Positions 1 to 8,515 of a DNA stretch of 64,000 nt are shown piece by piece. A program made the position numbers and the translations under genes. Numbering within the stretch: position 1 is the first letter of the stretch; every line of letters starts with the position of its first letter. Below the pieces are notes generated by a model. It worked only from the letters and a program-made list of their open reading frames with translations, did no database searches and had not been told where the DNA came from. The DNA is from Neptunicoccus sediminis (lineage in GTDB: Bacteria > Pseudomonadota > Alphaproteobacteria > Rhodobacterales > Rhodobacteraceae), in NCBI RefSeq assembly GCF_001719615.1, contig NZ_MDVX01000001.1:558001-622000 (forward strand). Direction: 5' to 3'.

Positions 1-1
1 G

Positions 2-343
2 GTCATCGCGGATGAGGAGCAAATCTACCGTGTGGTGAGCAATTTGGTGCGCAATGCCCGTCAGGCGATGGAAAGCGGTGCCGGTGGCCGGATCGAAATT
101 GAGGGTCGGGAGCAACCGGATGGTTGGGAAATCCATGTGCGCGATACGGGGCCGGGCCTGCCGGTGAAAGCGCTCGACAATATTTTTAAACCGTTTGAAG
201 GCAATGTGCGAAAGGGCGGTACAGGGCTTGGTCTGGCCATTTCCGAAGAATTGGTCGCAGGGCATGGCGGCAAGCTGGAACTGATTGAAAACAGTGACAA
301 AGGTGCTTCCTTTCGCATTTGGCTCCCCCGCGGGGAATCGTAA
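2..343 (+). CDS. Sensor histidine kinase, C-terminal ATPase fragment (5' end outside window)
   Basis: The open frame enters from the window edge and encodes the last 113 residues of a histidine kinase. It shows the HATPase_c landmarks in order: an N box (NLVRNARQAM), a G1 box (DTGPGLP), an F box (FKPF) and a G2 box (GGTGLGLAI). This is the ATP-binding half that phosphorylates a histidine upstream in the dimerisation domain, which is not visible here. The sensor input and any partner regulator also lie outside the window. A 215-base gap separates it from dgcN, so a functional link to D-glutamate use is possible but not shown. Confidence 0.9.
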   Translation, partial: VIADEEQIYRVVSNLVRNARQAMESGAGGRIEIEGREQPDGWEIHVRDTGPGLPVKALDNIFKPFEGNVRKGGTGLGLAISEELVAGHGGKLELIENSDKGASFRIWLPRGES

Positions 344-558
344 ACCTTTACCGCTTTGAATTGTGCTGTTTCATCCGCAAGACCACTTGGTTTGCGCGTG
401 GGTTCGTTGTGTGTGCGAATTATCTTCGCTGTTTTCCTTGATCGTTCGAATAATCTCCCGCAAGACGTCACGTCTGTGCCGGAATGGTCAAAGTAATTCC
501 TTTTGGCCCGCATTAAGGTGCCGTTAAACACTGCCTGATAGATTCGAAGGGAACCGCT
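344..558. other. 215-base intergenic region upstream of dgcN
   Basis: No gene seen. Contains the 13-bp palindrome at 463-475 and the dgcN ribosome binding site. The promoter is not clear by eye. Confidence 0.5.
463..475. promoter_or_regulatory. 13-bp palindrome upstream of the dgc operon
   Basis: AGACGT-C-ACGTCT is a perfect inverted repeat with 6-bp arms around one central base. It lies about 83 bases before the dgcN start, in the 215-base gap after the kinase gene. It could be an operator for the D-glutamate operon. I recognise no specific regulator, and the rest of the gap shows no clear promoter. Confidence 0.25.
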
Positions 559-1560
559 ATGATTGAGACACCGTATTTGCTGTTTTTGGGCGACGCGCCC
601 GATGGTCTGGCTGCGAAAGTCGCACAAGGTATTAAGGATTGGCGTCCGGACGCGTCCTTGGGCCAGTACCGCATGGAAGGCTGCAAGGCCGATATGGGCA
701 TGCCTGATATGACCATCGACGAGGCTGTTGCCGCTGGCTGCAAAACACTGGTGATCGGTGTGGCGAACCGTGGCGGGGTGATCTCTGCCGCATGGAAAGA
801 AGTGCTAGTAGAGGCGCTGAACAAAGGCATGGATATTGCCAGCGGTCTGCACAATCTGCTGCGGGACGAACCGGAACTTGTGGCGGCGGCGAAGGCTAAT
901 GGCCGGACCCTGCACGATGTGCGGATTCCTTCGGTGCAATACCCGATTGCAAACGGCAAGAAACGCAGCGGCAAGCGGATTCTGGCTGTCGGGACCGACT
1001 GTTCGGTTGGCAAAATGTACACCGGCATCGCGATGGAGCGGGAAATGCTGGAGCGGGGCATGAAGGCCACCTTCCGTGCCACCGGTCAGACTGGTATCCT
1101 GATCACTGGCGACGGCGTGCCGCTGGATGCTGTGATTGCAGATTTCATGGCCGGTTCGGTGGAATATCTGACCCCTGACAATGATGATGATCACTGGGAT
1201 CTGATCGAGGGGCAGGGTTCCTTGTTCCACGTTTCCTATTCGGGCGTGACCCTTGCACTGGTTCACGGGGGCCAGCCCGATGCGCTGATCCTGTGTCACG
1301 AACCGACCCGCACCCATATGCGCGGTCTGCCGGAATACCAGCAGCCGAGCCTGTCCGAACTGCGCGACACAGCATTACCGCTGGCACAGGTGGCCAACCC
1401 CGCCTGTAAGGTTGTCGGCATTTCCGTTAACACACAGCATATGTCCGAGGACGAAGCCAACGCCTATCTGAAACAGGTTGAGGCCGAGATGGGCTTGCCA
1501 ACGGTTGATCCTTTCCGCCATGGTGCCGGTCGTCTGGTGGATGCGCTGGACGCTGTATAA
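559..1560 (+). CDS. dgcN: D-glutamate N-acetyltransferase DgcN (DUF1611 family)
   Basis: This 333-residue protein belongs to the DUF1611 family. Family members in marine Proteobacteria have been described as DgcN, which acetylates D-glutamate to N-acetyl-D-glutamate in a D-glutamate catabolic route. A P-loop-like motif, GTDCSVGKM, starts near residue 151, and a conserved GDGVPLDAVIADF segment lies near 187. It is the first gene of an operon with the racemase DgcA 101 bases downstream and then a class IV aminotransferase, which supports the assignment. The start at 559 has a GAAGGG ribosome binding site. The family is clear; the exact reaction is inferred from published homologues and gene order. 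Confidence 0.8.
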   Translation: MIETPYLLFLGDAPDGLAAKVAQGIKDWRPDASLGQYRMEGCKADMGMPDMTIDEAVAAGCKTLVIGVANRGGVISAAWKEVLVEALNKGMDIASGLHNLLRDEPELVAAAKANGRTLHDVRIPSVQYPIANGKKRSGKRILAVGTDCSVGKMYTGIAMEREMLERGMKATFRATGQTGILITGDGVPLDAVIADFMAGSVEYLTPDNDDDHWDLIEGQGSLFHVSYSGVTLALVHGGQPDALILCHEPTRTHMRGLPEYQQPSLSELRDTALPLAQVANPACKVVGISVNTQHMSEDEANAYLKQVEAEMGLPTVDPFRHGAGRLVDALDAV

Positions 1561-1617
1561 TACCCCGACTTTGGTGGTCCGGAGTTGATCTTCTGACCAT
1601 CCCAATGACTATCCCAA

Positions 1618-1644
1618 ACAGTCCCGAATCCGGTTCGGGACTGT
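1618..1644 (+). repeat. Strong intergenic hairpin between dgcN and dgcA
   Basis: ACAGTCCCGAA and TTCGGGACTGT form a perfect 11-bp stem around a 5-base loop (TCCGG). No T-run follows, so it is not a standard intrinsic terminator. In the dgcN-dgcA transcript it would sit just before the dgcA ribosome binding site (GAAAGGA). It may set relative mRNA stability or act as a processing site. Confidence 0.6.
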
Positions 1645-1661
1645 GAAGAAAGGACGACTCC

Positions 1662-2630
1662 GTGCAAATTACCGTGACCCCCGATGTCTTCAAGCTCGCG
1701 CAGGTTTTTACCATCGCGCGGGGTTCCCGTACCGAGGCCAAAGTGCTGACAGTGCGGGTGACGCAGAACGGGGTAACGGGCTGGGGGGAGTGCGTGCCCT
1801 ATGCCCGCTACGATGAAACGCTGGAGTCTGTGACCGACCAGATCAACAGCCTCTCCGGTACGATTGACCGCGAGGGTCTGATTGACCTGCTGCCCGCAGG
1901 CGCGGCGCGAAACGCTGTGGATTGTGCGCTTTGGGATCTGGAGGCAAAAACCGCCGGTAAACGGGTCTGGGAACTGGCCGGACTGCCCGCACCGAAACCG
2001 GAAATCACCGCCTATACCCTGTCGCTGGCCACCCCGGACGAAATGGAAAAACAGGCGGCAGAGAATGCGTTTCGCCCCTTGCTGAAAACCAAATTGGGCG
2101 GCGGCGAAGAAGACGTGGCCCGAATCGAGGCAGTGCGTCGCGGTGCCAAGGATGCCCGCATTATTGTGGATGCAAACGAGGGCTGGACGCCAGAACTTTA
2201 CAAAACGCTCGCCCCTGTTCTGGTGCGCCTTGGTGTAGAAATGGTGGAACAACCGCTGCCCGCCGGTGAAGACGATGCCTTGCTGGATCTGCAACGGGTG
2301 CTGCCTGTTTGCGCTGATGAAAGCTGCCATGACAGCAGCTCTTTGCCCCATCTGGCGGGGAAATATGACATGGCGAATATCAAGCTGGACAAGACCGGTG
2401 GCCTGACCGAAGCACTGCGCCTGCGCGAGGCGTCTCTGGCTGCGGGCTACAAGGTGATGGTGGGCTGTATGGTCGGATCCTCCCTTGCGATGGCGCCGGC
2501 GACAATCGTGGCGCAGGGCGCTGCTGTAACTGATCTTGACGGTCCCTTGCTTCTGGCGCAAGACCGCGACGAACCTTTGAAATTTGACGAGGCTGGGGTC
2601 TATCCACCTTCAGCCGCACTATGGGGATAG
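1662..2630 (+). CDS. dgcA: N-acetyl-D-glutamate racemase DgcA (enolase superfamily)
   Basis: The 322-residue product is an enolase-superfamily protein of the muconate-lactonising/dipeptide epimerase type. The visible catalytic set is a KxK motif in LLKTKLGG near residue 144, metal ligands in VDANEGW, MVEQPLP and CADESCHD, and the second-face lysine in NIKLDKTGG near residue 240. DgcA homologues racemise N-acetyl-D-glutamate to the L form after DgcN acts, and adjacency to dgcN favours this over a cell-wall L-Ala-D/L-Glu epimerase. The start is GTG, preceded by GAAAGGA. The aminotransferase gene begins 8 bases after its stop. Confidence 0.8.
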   Translation: MQITVTPDVFKLAQVFTIARGSRTEAKVLTVRVTQNGVTGWGECVPYARYDETLESVTDQINSLSGTIDREGLIDLLPAGAARNAVDCALWDLEAKTAGKRVWELAGLPAPKPEITAYTLSLATPDEMEKQAAENAFRPLLKTKLGGGEEDVARIEAVRRGAKDARIIVDANEGWTPELYKTLAPVLVRLGVEMVEQPLPAGEDDALLDLQRVLPVCADESCHDSSSLPHLAGKYDMANIKLDKTGGLTEALRLREASLAAGYKVMVGCMVGSSLAMAPATIVAQGAAVTDLDGPLLLAQDRDEPLKFDEAGVYPPSAALWG

Positions 2631-2637
2631 AAAGACC

Positions 2638-3489
2638 ATGAGCCGTATTGTTTACCTGAACGGGGAATATCTGCCGGAAGAAGAGGCCAAAGTCTCGGTG
2701 TTTGATCGCGGCTTTCTGATGGCTGACGGTGTTTATGAAGTGACGTCCGTTCTGGACGGCAAACTGCTGGAATTTGAAGGCCACTTGAAGCGGCTGGAGC
2801 GGTCCTTGTCCGAGTTGGACATGGACAAGCCGGACGGGTTTGACGACCTGCTGGAGATTCACCGCGAGTTAGTCAAGCGCAACAATGTGGAGCAGGGCGG
2901 GGTCTATCTGCAAATCACCCGCGGTGCTGCGGATCGGGATTTCGTTTTCCCGAAAGATGCCAAGCCGACGCTGGTTCTGTTTACCCAATCCAGACCGCTG
3001 CTGGATACGCCTGCAGCGGAAAACGGGATTTCTGTGATCTTTGCCGATGACATCCGCTGGGGCCGTCGCGATATCAAGACCGTGCAATTGCTGTACCCGT
3101 CCATGTGTAAAATGATGGCGAAGGCGGCTGGTGCTGATGATGCGTGGCTGGTGGAAGACGGATTTGTGACCGAAGGGTCTTCGAACAACGCCTATATCGT
3201 CAAAGGCAACAAGATCATCACACGGGGGCTGTCCAATGACATCCTGCACGGGATCACCCGCGCGTCGCTGCTGAAATATGCATCCGAAGCACAGATGGAA
3301 ATCGAAGAGCGCAACTTTACACCGGATGAGGCCCGCGATGCGGATGAGGCGTTTATTTCCTCGGCCTCTACCTTTGTGATGCCGGTTGTCAAAGTGGATG
3401 GTGCCGTGATTGGCGACGGCAAGCCCGGATCCGTGTCCAAGCGGCTGCGGGAGATCTATGTGGACGAGAGCCGCAAGCGGGCGATCTGA
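2638..3489 (+). CDS. Class IV PLP aminotransferase, D-amino-acid transaminase type
   Basis: This 283-residue fold-type IV enzyme shows the D-amino-acid/branched-chain transaminase signatures. They are the N-terminal FDRGFLMADGVYEV block, the PLP lysine in RRDIKTVQLL near residue 146, and the cofactor-binding VTEGSSNNAY segment near residue 180. D-amino-acid transaminases interconvert D-alanine and D-glutamate with their keto acids, which fits the preceding dgcNA genes: together they could move amino groups between D-amino acids and central metabolism. The ATG at 2638, eight bases after dgcA, aligns with the family's usual N terminus; an in-frame ATG at 2584 lies inside dgcA and is unlikely. 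Confidence 0.85.
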   Translation: MSRIVYLNGEYLPEEEAKVSVFDRGFLMADGVYEVTSVLDGKLLEFEGHLKRLERSLSELDMDKPDGFDDLLEIHRELVKRNNVEQGGVYLQITRGAADRDFVFPKDAKPTLVLFTQSRPLLDTPAAENGISVIFADDIRWGRRDIKTVQLLYPSMCKMMAKAAGADDAWLVEDGFVTEGSSNNAYIVKGNKIITRGLSNDILHGITRASLLKYASEAQMEIEERNFTPDEARDADEAFISSASTFVMPVVKVDGAVIGDGKPGSVSKRLREIYVDESRKRAI

Positions 3490-3539
3490 TCGCCACCGCC
3501 GGATTGTGAGTATTTGGGGAACATTGAAGCCCCGATTGG

Positions 3540-3574
3540 ACGAGCGCCTGACTGTCAGGCGCTCGTTCTTTTTT
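3540..3574 (+). terminator. Intrinsic terminator of the dgc operon
   Basis: A near-perfect stem (ACGAGCGCCTGA with TCAGGCGCTCGT) is followed by TCTTTTTT. It lies 50 bases after the aminotransferase stop and ends just before the convergent DUF1244 gene. Confidence 0.9.
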
Positions 3575-3577
3575 GGT

Positions 3578-3871
3578 TCAGCCGTGGCTGTCTTTGAAGG
3601 CGGCTTTTTGTGCATCCGTGGCTTCGGTTTGGTATTTGTCTTTCCAGTCCTCGAACGGCATGCCGTAAAAGGTCTCGCGGGCCTCTGCCTTGTCCATTTC
3701 GATACCCTTTTCATTGGCGGCTTCCTGATACCAGCGGGACAGGCAGTTGCGGCAAAAACCGGTGAGGTTCATCATGTCGATGTTCTGCACATCGGTGCGG
3801 TCCTGCATCAGATGCTGTTGCAGGCGGCGGAATGCGGCGGCTTCCAGTTCGATTTTGGTTTGGTCGTCCAT
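3578..3871 (-). CDS. DUF1244 domain protein
   Basis: A 97-residue protein matching the DUF1244 family, found mostly in Proteobacteria; its function is not established. A conserved cysteine motif (GFCRNCLSRWY) sits near residues 39-49, so metal or thiol chemistry is possible. I chose the start MDDQTK because the upstream extension of this frame is unlike the family. It follows the N-formylglutamate amidohydrolase gene by 19 bases on the same strand, so they probably share a transcript. Confidence 0.8.
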   Translation of the reverse strand: MDDQTKIELEAAAFRRLQQHLMQDRTDVQNIDMMNLTGFCRNCLSRWYQEAANEKGIEMDKAEARETFYGMPFEDWKDKYQTEATDAQKAAFKDSHG

Positions 3872-3890
3872 AGCTTTCGTCCTTTGCGTG

Positions 3891-4625
3891 TTATGATCGG
3901 GATATGGCGGCTTGCAGGTGGGGAACAAGGTAGCGTGCCCATTTTTCCTGCCCATCCGGCGTGGCGATAAGATCCTGCCGCAGTTCCAGAAGCGTGTGGA
4001 GCAGGCCGTTTTGCAAAGCGTGCTGGTCCATCGTATCCCCTGTCAGATAGCCAGTATAGGGGACATTGTCACCGGTGGTGACACCGGTGTCCCGGGCGAG
4101 TTCTGCCAGCAGATGCTCGGACAGGCGGCGGTCGTCATTGGACAGGACGCCGATCTGCCACGGGCGGGGCGGGCGGCCGCGCAATTGCGGGGTAAAGCTG
4201 TGGACCGAGATAAGCACGGGGCGGTCTTTCGTTTTGATCAACCGCGCGATTTCTGCGTGATAGGGGCGGTGGCACAGGGTCATGCGCCGTTCCAGTTCGG
4301 CGGCATCCGCGTGGCGGTTGGCCGGAATCAACGTGCCATCGTAAAGCCGCATCAGCAAGGTGGGATCGTCCTCGCCCCGGTTCGGATCAATCACCAGACG
4401 TGAAAAATTGGAGCAGATTACGGGGGCGTCCAACAACAGACCCAGATGTTCGGACAGGCCGGCCGCGCCGATGTCATAGGCGATGTGGCGGTTCATATCC
4501 TCGGGGGGCAGTCCCAGATCGCCACCGTTGATGTCTGCGGGAACCGTATTGGCGGCGTGATCGCACAGGATAAGGATATTGGCGGGGCGGTTTGCACCAA
4601 TTGTTACAAAAGGGGAATATTTCAT
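3891..4625 (-). CDS. N-formylglutamate amidohydrolase family protein
   Basis: This 244-residue protein has the family landmarks CDHAANTVP near residue 26, SRLVIDPNRGEDDPT in the middle, and ISVHSFTPQLRG near residue 145, whose histidines bind metal in this hydrolase family. Characterised members release formate and glutamate in histidine degradation. No other hut genes are nearby, so the true substrate may be another N-acyl amino acid. It is upstream of DUF1244 and divergent from pyruvate kinase. Confidence 0.8.
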   Translation of the reverse strand: MKYSPFVTIGANRPANILILCDHAANTVPADINGGDLGLPPEDMNRHIAYDIGAAGLSEHLGLLLDAPVICSNFSRLVIDPNRGEDDPTLLMRLYDGTLIPANRHADAAELERRMTLCHRPYHAEIARLIKTKDRPVLISVHSFTPQLRGRPPRPWQIGVLSNDDRRLSEHLLAELARDTGVTTGDNVPYTGYLTGDTMDQHALQNGLLHTLLELRQDLIATPDGQEKWARYLVPHLQAAISRS

Positions 4626-4738
4626 CTACAGAAAGCCGGTTACAATGATGTGGTCAGAAATACGCGCAAGCCGGACAAAGGGCCAGAGCAGAGCGATGAT
4701 TTTGTCATGAGGTTTTGGGCAGACATCCCCAAACAACC

Positions 4739-4747
4739 TGCTATAGA
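4739..4747 (+). promoter_or_regulatory. Possible extended -10 promoter of pyk
   Basis: TGCTATAGA fits an extended -10 element (TGn followed by TATAGA) and would start transcription about 20 bases before the pyk ATG. I see no good -35 at the usual spacing, which extended -10 promoters tolerate. Confidence 0.3.
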
Positions 4748-4774
4748 AGATGCGCAAAGAAAAAGGATAAAACA

Positions 4775-6223
4775 ATGCGACGGATGAGAAGCGTAAAAAT
4801 CGTGGCCACTCTGGGCCCTGCGTCTGAAACCTATGACATGATCCGGGCTTTGTTCGAAGCGGGGGCCGATGTGTTCCGCCTGAACATGAGCCACGGCTCC
4901 CATGAGGAAATCCGCGAGAAACACCAGACCATCCGCGATATTGAGCGGGATCTGGGCCGCCCCATCGGCATTCTTGCCGATTTGCAGGGCCCCAAGCTGC
5001 GCTGTGGTGTCTTTGCCAATGATGATGGCGAGATGCTGGAAGAGGGCGCTTCCTTCCGGTTTGATCTGGATGAAACACCCGGCGATGCCAACCGTGTCTG
5101 TCTGCCCCATAAAGAGATTTTCGAGGCGCTTGAGGTGGGGTCCACCCTGTTGGTCAATGATGGCAAGATCCGTCTGGAAGTCAGCGAATGCGGCGCGGAT
5201 TATGCTACCTGCACCGTTATTGTGGGCGGGCAGATTTCCAACCGCAAGGGCGTGAACGTGCCGGATGTGGTGTTGCCGCTGGCGGCTTTGTCCGAAAAAG
5301 ACCGGGCCGATCTGGATTTTGTGTGCGAGCTGGGCGTTGACTGGCTGGCGCTGTCCTTTGTGCAGCGGCCCGAGGATGTGCTGGAAGCACGGGAACTGGC
5401 AGCGGGGCGGGCCTCGTTGATTTCCAAGATTGAGAAACCGGCGGCGGTGAAGTCGTTTGAAGCCATTCTGGAAGTGAGCGACGGGATCATGGTCGCACGG
5501 GGGGATCTGGGTGTGGAACTGCCCGTCAGTCAGGTGCCACCGATCCAGAAACGACTTGTGCGGCGCTGTCGCTCTGCCGGCAAGCCGGTGATTGTAGCGA
5601 CCCAGATGATGGAGAGCATGATCGAAGCGCCTCTGCCGACCCGTGCCGAAGTCTCGGATGTGGCAGCGGCGATTTATGAAGGGGCCGATGCGGTTATGTT
5701 ATCGGCTGAATCTGCGGCCGGTGCCTATCCGGTGGAAGCCGTGCGCACCATGAGCAATGTGGCCGAGGAGGTGGAGGTCGATCCGACGTTCCGTCAGATA
5801 CTGGAAGCCTCTCGCACGGCGTCGCGTACTTCTGTGGCCGAAGCGATCACCGTGGCGGCCCGCGAGGTGGCGGAAACCACGGACATTAAGGCGATTTGCT
5901 GTTTTACCCATTCCGGCACCACAGCTATTCTGGCCGCGCGGGAACGTCCGCAGGTGCCAATTCTCGCGCTGACCCCACTGGTGAATACTGCACGCAAACT
6001 GACCCTTGTCTGGGGGTTGCATTGCGTCCAGACCAGCGAAGTCGGCCGTTTTAAGATGGCGGTGGTCAGCGCGGCGCGGGCGGCGCGGAACTATAATTTT
6101 GCCAAGGATACAGACAAGATCGTGGTGACTGCGGGTGTGCCGTTCAACCAGCCCGGCTCTACCAATATTTTGCGGGTTGCGCCGGTGCAGGAGAAGCTTA
6201 TCTTCGGCAGTGAAGACGACTAG
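4775..6223 (+). CDS. pyk: Pyruvate kinase
   Basis: The 482-residue enzyme converts phosphoenolpyruvate and ADP to pyruvate and ATP, the last step of glycolysis. Family signatures are present: KIVATLGPAS at the N terminus with the substrate arginine in FRLNMSHG, the catalytic lysine in SKIEKPAAV near residue 222, VARGDLGVE, and TQMMESM. The length is normal and includes the C-terminal allosteric domain. The ATG at 4775 is preceded by AAAGGATAA; earlier in-frame starts lack family similarity. A small membrane protein gene follows after 12 bases. Confidence 0.97.
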   Translation: MRRMRSVKIVATLGPASETYDMIRALFEAGADVFRLNMSHGSHEEIREKHQTIRDIERDLGRPIGILADLQGPKLRCGVFANDDGEMLEEGASFRFDLDETPGDANRVCLPHKEIFEALEVGSTLLVNDGKIRLEVSECGADYATCTVIVGGQISNRKGVNVPDVVLPLAALSEKDRADLDFVCELGVDWLALSFVQRPEDVLEARELAAGRASLISKIEKPAAVKSFEAILEVSDGIMVARGDLGVELPVSQVPPIQKRLVRRCRSAGKPVIVATQMMESMIEAPLPTRAEVSDVAAAIYEGADAVMLSAESAAGAYPVEAVRTMSNVAEEVEVDPTFRQILEASRTASRTSVAEAITVAAREVAETTDIKAICCFTHSGTTAILAARERPQVPILALTPLVNTARKLTLVWGLHCVQTSEVGRFKMAVVSAARAARNYNFAKDTDKIVVTAGVPFNQPGSTNILRVAPVQEKLIFGSEDD

Positions 6224-6235
6224 GAGCGACCCTCT

Positions 6236-6457
6236 ATGCCTTATGATTACCAGCTTGTTGGTGGCACAGTTCTGGTTCTTTTAAGTTTGGTCGGCATAAC
6301 CAATGCAATGGTAGAGCGGCGGTCGCCCCTGTTTGGCATTATTGCCTTTTTGATGGGGGTGGGGCTGCTGGTCTGGGGCTGGCTGCTGTCGGGGTGGCAG
6401 ATGAACCCTTCGGACCTGCCTGCGGCGGTGTACCGGCTGATTGCAGAGTGGAAATAG
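6236..6457 (+). CDS. Small two-helix membrane protein
   Basis: A 73-residue hydrophobic protein with two predicted membrane segments, roughly residues 7-25 and 31-50, joined by a short basic loop (VERRSP). It starts 12 bases after pyk with a GGAGCGA ribosome binding site, so it is probably co-transcribed with it. I do not recognise a named family. The tail after residue 50 is short and amphipathic. Operon position suggests constitutive expression but says little about function. Confidence 0.7.
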   Translation: MPYDYQLVGGTVLVLLSLVGITNAMVERRSPLFGIIAFLMGVGLLVWGWLLSGWQMNPSDLPAAVYRLIAEWK

Positions 6458-6592
6458 GCAAAACCTGCGTATTCAGACGATCTTTGCCCTTGCAATGGGG
6501 CGAAGCCGCGCCTAAAAGCCAGCTTCTACTGCGCGTCCGGCCGGAGGGCTGCCGAGTCGCGTGTCCGACCAACTTCTAGACTGGAGACGGAA

Positions 6593-6793
6593 ATGCCCAA
6601 GATGAAGACCAAATCAAGCGCCAAGAAGCGCTTTAAAGTGACGGCCACAGGTCGCGTTCTGGCTGCACAGGCTGGCAAACGCCATGGTATGATCAAGCGT
6701 TCAAATAAATTCATCCGCAACGCACGTGGGACAACCACATTGTGCAAGGCGGACGAGAATATCGTGAAATCATACATGCCATACGCGCGCTAA
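6593..6793 (+). CDS. rpmI: 50S ribosomal protein L35
   Basis: This 66-residue basic protein begins [17 protein letters not shown], the standard L35 signature, and continues with the conserved KRHGMIKRS core. It has a full-length match and a GGAGACGG ribosome binding site. rplT follows after 13 bases. The usual upstream partner infC is absent, since a small membrane protein and pyk precede it. The 135-base leader contains a perfect TCCGGCCGGA palindrome but no structure I can assign to a known ribosomal-protein regulator. Confidence 0.97.
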   Translation: MPKMKTKSSAKKRFKVTATGRVLAAQAGKRHGMIKRSNKFIRNARGTTTLCKADENIVKSYMPYAR

Positions 6794-6806
6794 GGAGATC
6801 TGAACC

Positions 6807-7169
6807 ATGTCACGTGTAAAAGGGGGCGCAGCGTCCCACGCCCGTCATCGTAAAGTTATCAAAGCGGCAAAAGGCTATTACGGCCGTCGTTCCACAGCGT
6901 TCCGCACAGCAACACAGGCTGTTGATAAGGCGAACCAATACGCGACCCGCGACCGGAAAAACCGGAAACGGAACTTCCGCGCATTGTGGATCCAGCGCAT
7001 CAACGCAGCTGTTCGTGCCCATGACGAAGCTTTGACATACTCCAAATTTATCAACGGTCTGTCCCTGGCAGGCATCGAGGTTGACCGTAAGGTTCTGGCT
7101 GATCTGGCCGTTCACGAACCCGAAGCGTTCAACGCGATTGTTGATCAAGCCAAAGGTGCAATGGCCTAA
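6807..7169 (+). CDS. rplT: 50S ribosomal protein L20
   Basis: A 120-residue protein with the L20 hallmarks: an N-terminal basic tail ([24 protein letters not shown]), the central [19 protein letters not shown] block, and a C-terminal globular part ending in the FNAIVDQAK region. L20 is needed early in 50S assembly and in E. coli represses its own operon. It is in an rpmI-rplT pair and is followed by a strong terminator. Confidence 0.97.
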   Translation: MSRVKGGAASHARHRKVIKAAKGYYGRRSTAFRTATQAVDKANQYATRDRKNRKRNFRALWIQRINAAVRAHDEALTYSKFINGLSLAGIEVDRKVLADLAVHEPEAFNAIVDQAKGAMA

Positions 7170-7193
7170 GCTGCCATTCGGTTTTGAGAGTTC

Positions 7194-7225
7194 AAAAGCC
7201 CTGCACCGTTGGTGTGGGGCTTTTT
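7194..7225 (+). terminator. Intrinsic terminator after rplT
   Basis: AAAAGCCC pairs with GGGCTTTT, and the inner CTGCACC/GGTGTGG pair extends the stem with G-U pairs. A T-run follows, 25 bases after the rplT stop. Confidence 0.9.
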
Positions 7226-7358
7226 CTTTTGGGGCAGGTTTTGCCGGACGGTTCGGGGCCTCCGGCGGGGATATTTGAAGAAAATGGATGGTGCCTGTCG
7301 GGTTGCAAAAAACCGGCGATATGGTAGCCATGCGGCGAATGTTTGAAGGATACGGTCG

Positions 7359-8441
7359 ATGGACGGTTTGGACGCTGTTAAGGCGAAATATCTTGGCGGG
7401 ATAGCAGAGGCGGCGGATGATTCCGCGCTGGAAGAGCTGCGACTGGCTGCAGTGGGCAAGAAGGGTGAAGTCTCCCTTAAGATGCGCGAACTGGGCAAGA
7501 TGACTCCGGAAGAGCGGCAGGTGGCGGGACCGGCGCTAAATGCGCTGAAGAACGAGATCAACTCTGCGCTGGCGGCCAAGAAAGAGGCGTTGGAGGATGC
7601 GGCCCTGAACGAGCGGCTGCAGGCGGAGTGGATTGATGTGTCCCTTTCAGGGCGTCCGCGCCGCGAAGGTACGATCCATCCGGTGTCCCAAGTGACCGAA
7701 GAAATCACCGCGATTTTTGCCGATCTTGGGTTCTCCGTGGCCGAGGGGCCGCAGATCGAAAGCGACTGGTATAACTTTGATGCGCTGAACATCGCGCCGG
7801 AGCATCCTGCCCGTCAGGAGCATGATACATTCTATATGCACCGCGATGAAAGCGACGGGCGTCCGCCTCATGTGTTGCGCACCCACACCAGCCCCGTGCA
7901 GATCCGCCACATGGAAAAGCACGGCGTGCCCTGTCGCATTATCGCGCCCGGCCGTGTGTACCGTGCGGATTACGACCAGACCCATACGCCGATGTTCCAC
8001 CAGATCGAAGGTCTGGCGATCGACAAGGACATTTCCATGGCGAACCTCAAATGGGTGCTGGAAGAATTCTTCGCGGCTTTCTTTGATCTCGACGGGATCA
8101 AGACCCGCTTTCGGGCCTCTCATTTCCCGTTCACAGAGCCTTCTGCCGAGGTGGACATCCAGTGTTCATGGGTGGACGGTCAGCTGCGCATTGGCGAAGG
8201 GGACGGCTGGATGGAAGTGCTTGGTTCCGGCATGGTGCACCCTCATGTGCTGCGCTCTGCGGGGGTGGACCCCGACCAGTGGCAGGGCTTTGCCTTTGGG
8301 ATGGGGATCGACCGTCTGGCGATGCTGAAATACGGCATTCCCGATCTGCGTGCCTTCTTTGACAGCGATCTGCGCTGGCTGCGCCACTACGGGTTTTCCT
8401 GCCTTGACCAGCCGAGCATTCATGCTGGCGTGAACCGCTAA
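7359..8441 (+). CDS. pheS: Phenylalanyl-tRNA synthetase alpha subunit
   Basis: The 360-residue class II synthetase subunit has an N-terminal coiled arm (about residues 1-85) and a catalytic core. Visible motifs are [25 protein letters not shown], the motif-2 region [19 protein letters not shown], and motif 3 [18 protein letters not shown] near the C terminus. It forms an alpha2-beta2 enzyme with PheT, encoded 74 bases downstream, and charges tRNA-Phe. Confidence 0.97.
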   Translation: MDGLDAVKAKYLGGIAEAADDSALEELRLAAVGKKGEVSLKMRELGKMTPEERQVAGPALNALKNEINSALAAKKEALEDAALNERLQAEWIDVSLSGRPRREGTIHPVSQVTEEITAIFADLGFSVAEGPQIESDWYNFDALNIAPEHPARQEHDTFYMHRDESDGRPPHVLRTHTSPVQIRHMEKHGVPCRIIAPGRVYRADYDQTHTPMFHQIEGLAIDKDISMANLKWVLEEFFAAFFDLDGIKTRFRASHFPFTEPSAEVDIQCSWVDGQLRIGEGDGWMEVLGSGMVHPHVLRSAGVDPDQWQGFAFGMGIDRLAMLKYGIPDLRAFFDSDLRWLRHYGFSCLDQPSIHAGVNR

Positions 8442-8515
8442 GCCCGGTTGGTAAAATATATTTCGAACCGCATCGGGCAATTCGGGCGGGGCGCTGAAAA
8501 ACGGACAATAGAGCT

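Noticed and set aside
8442-8480. Possible hairpin between pheS and pheT
   Set aside because: The pairing needs a 4-base bulge and a long AT loop and has no T-run; the genes belong to one operon.
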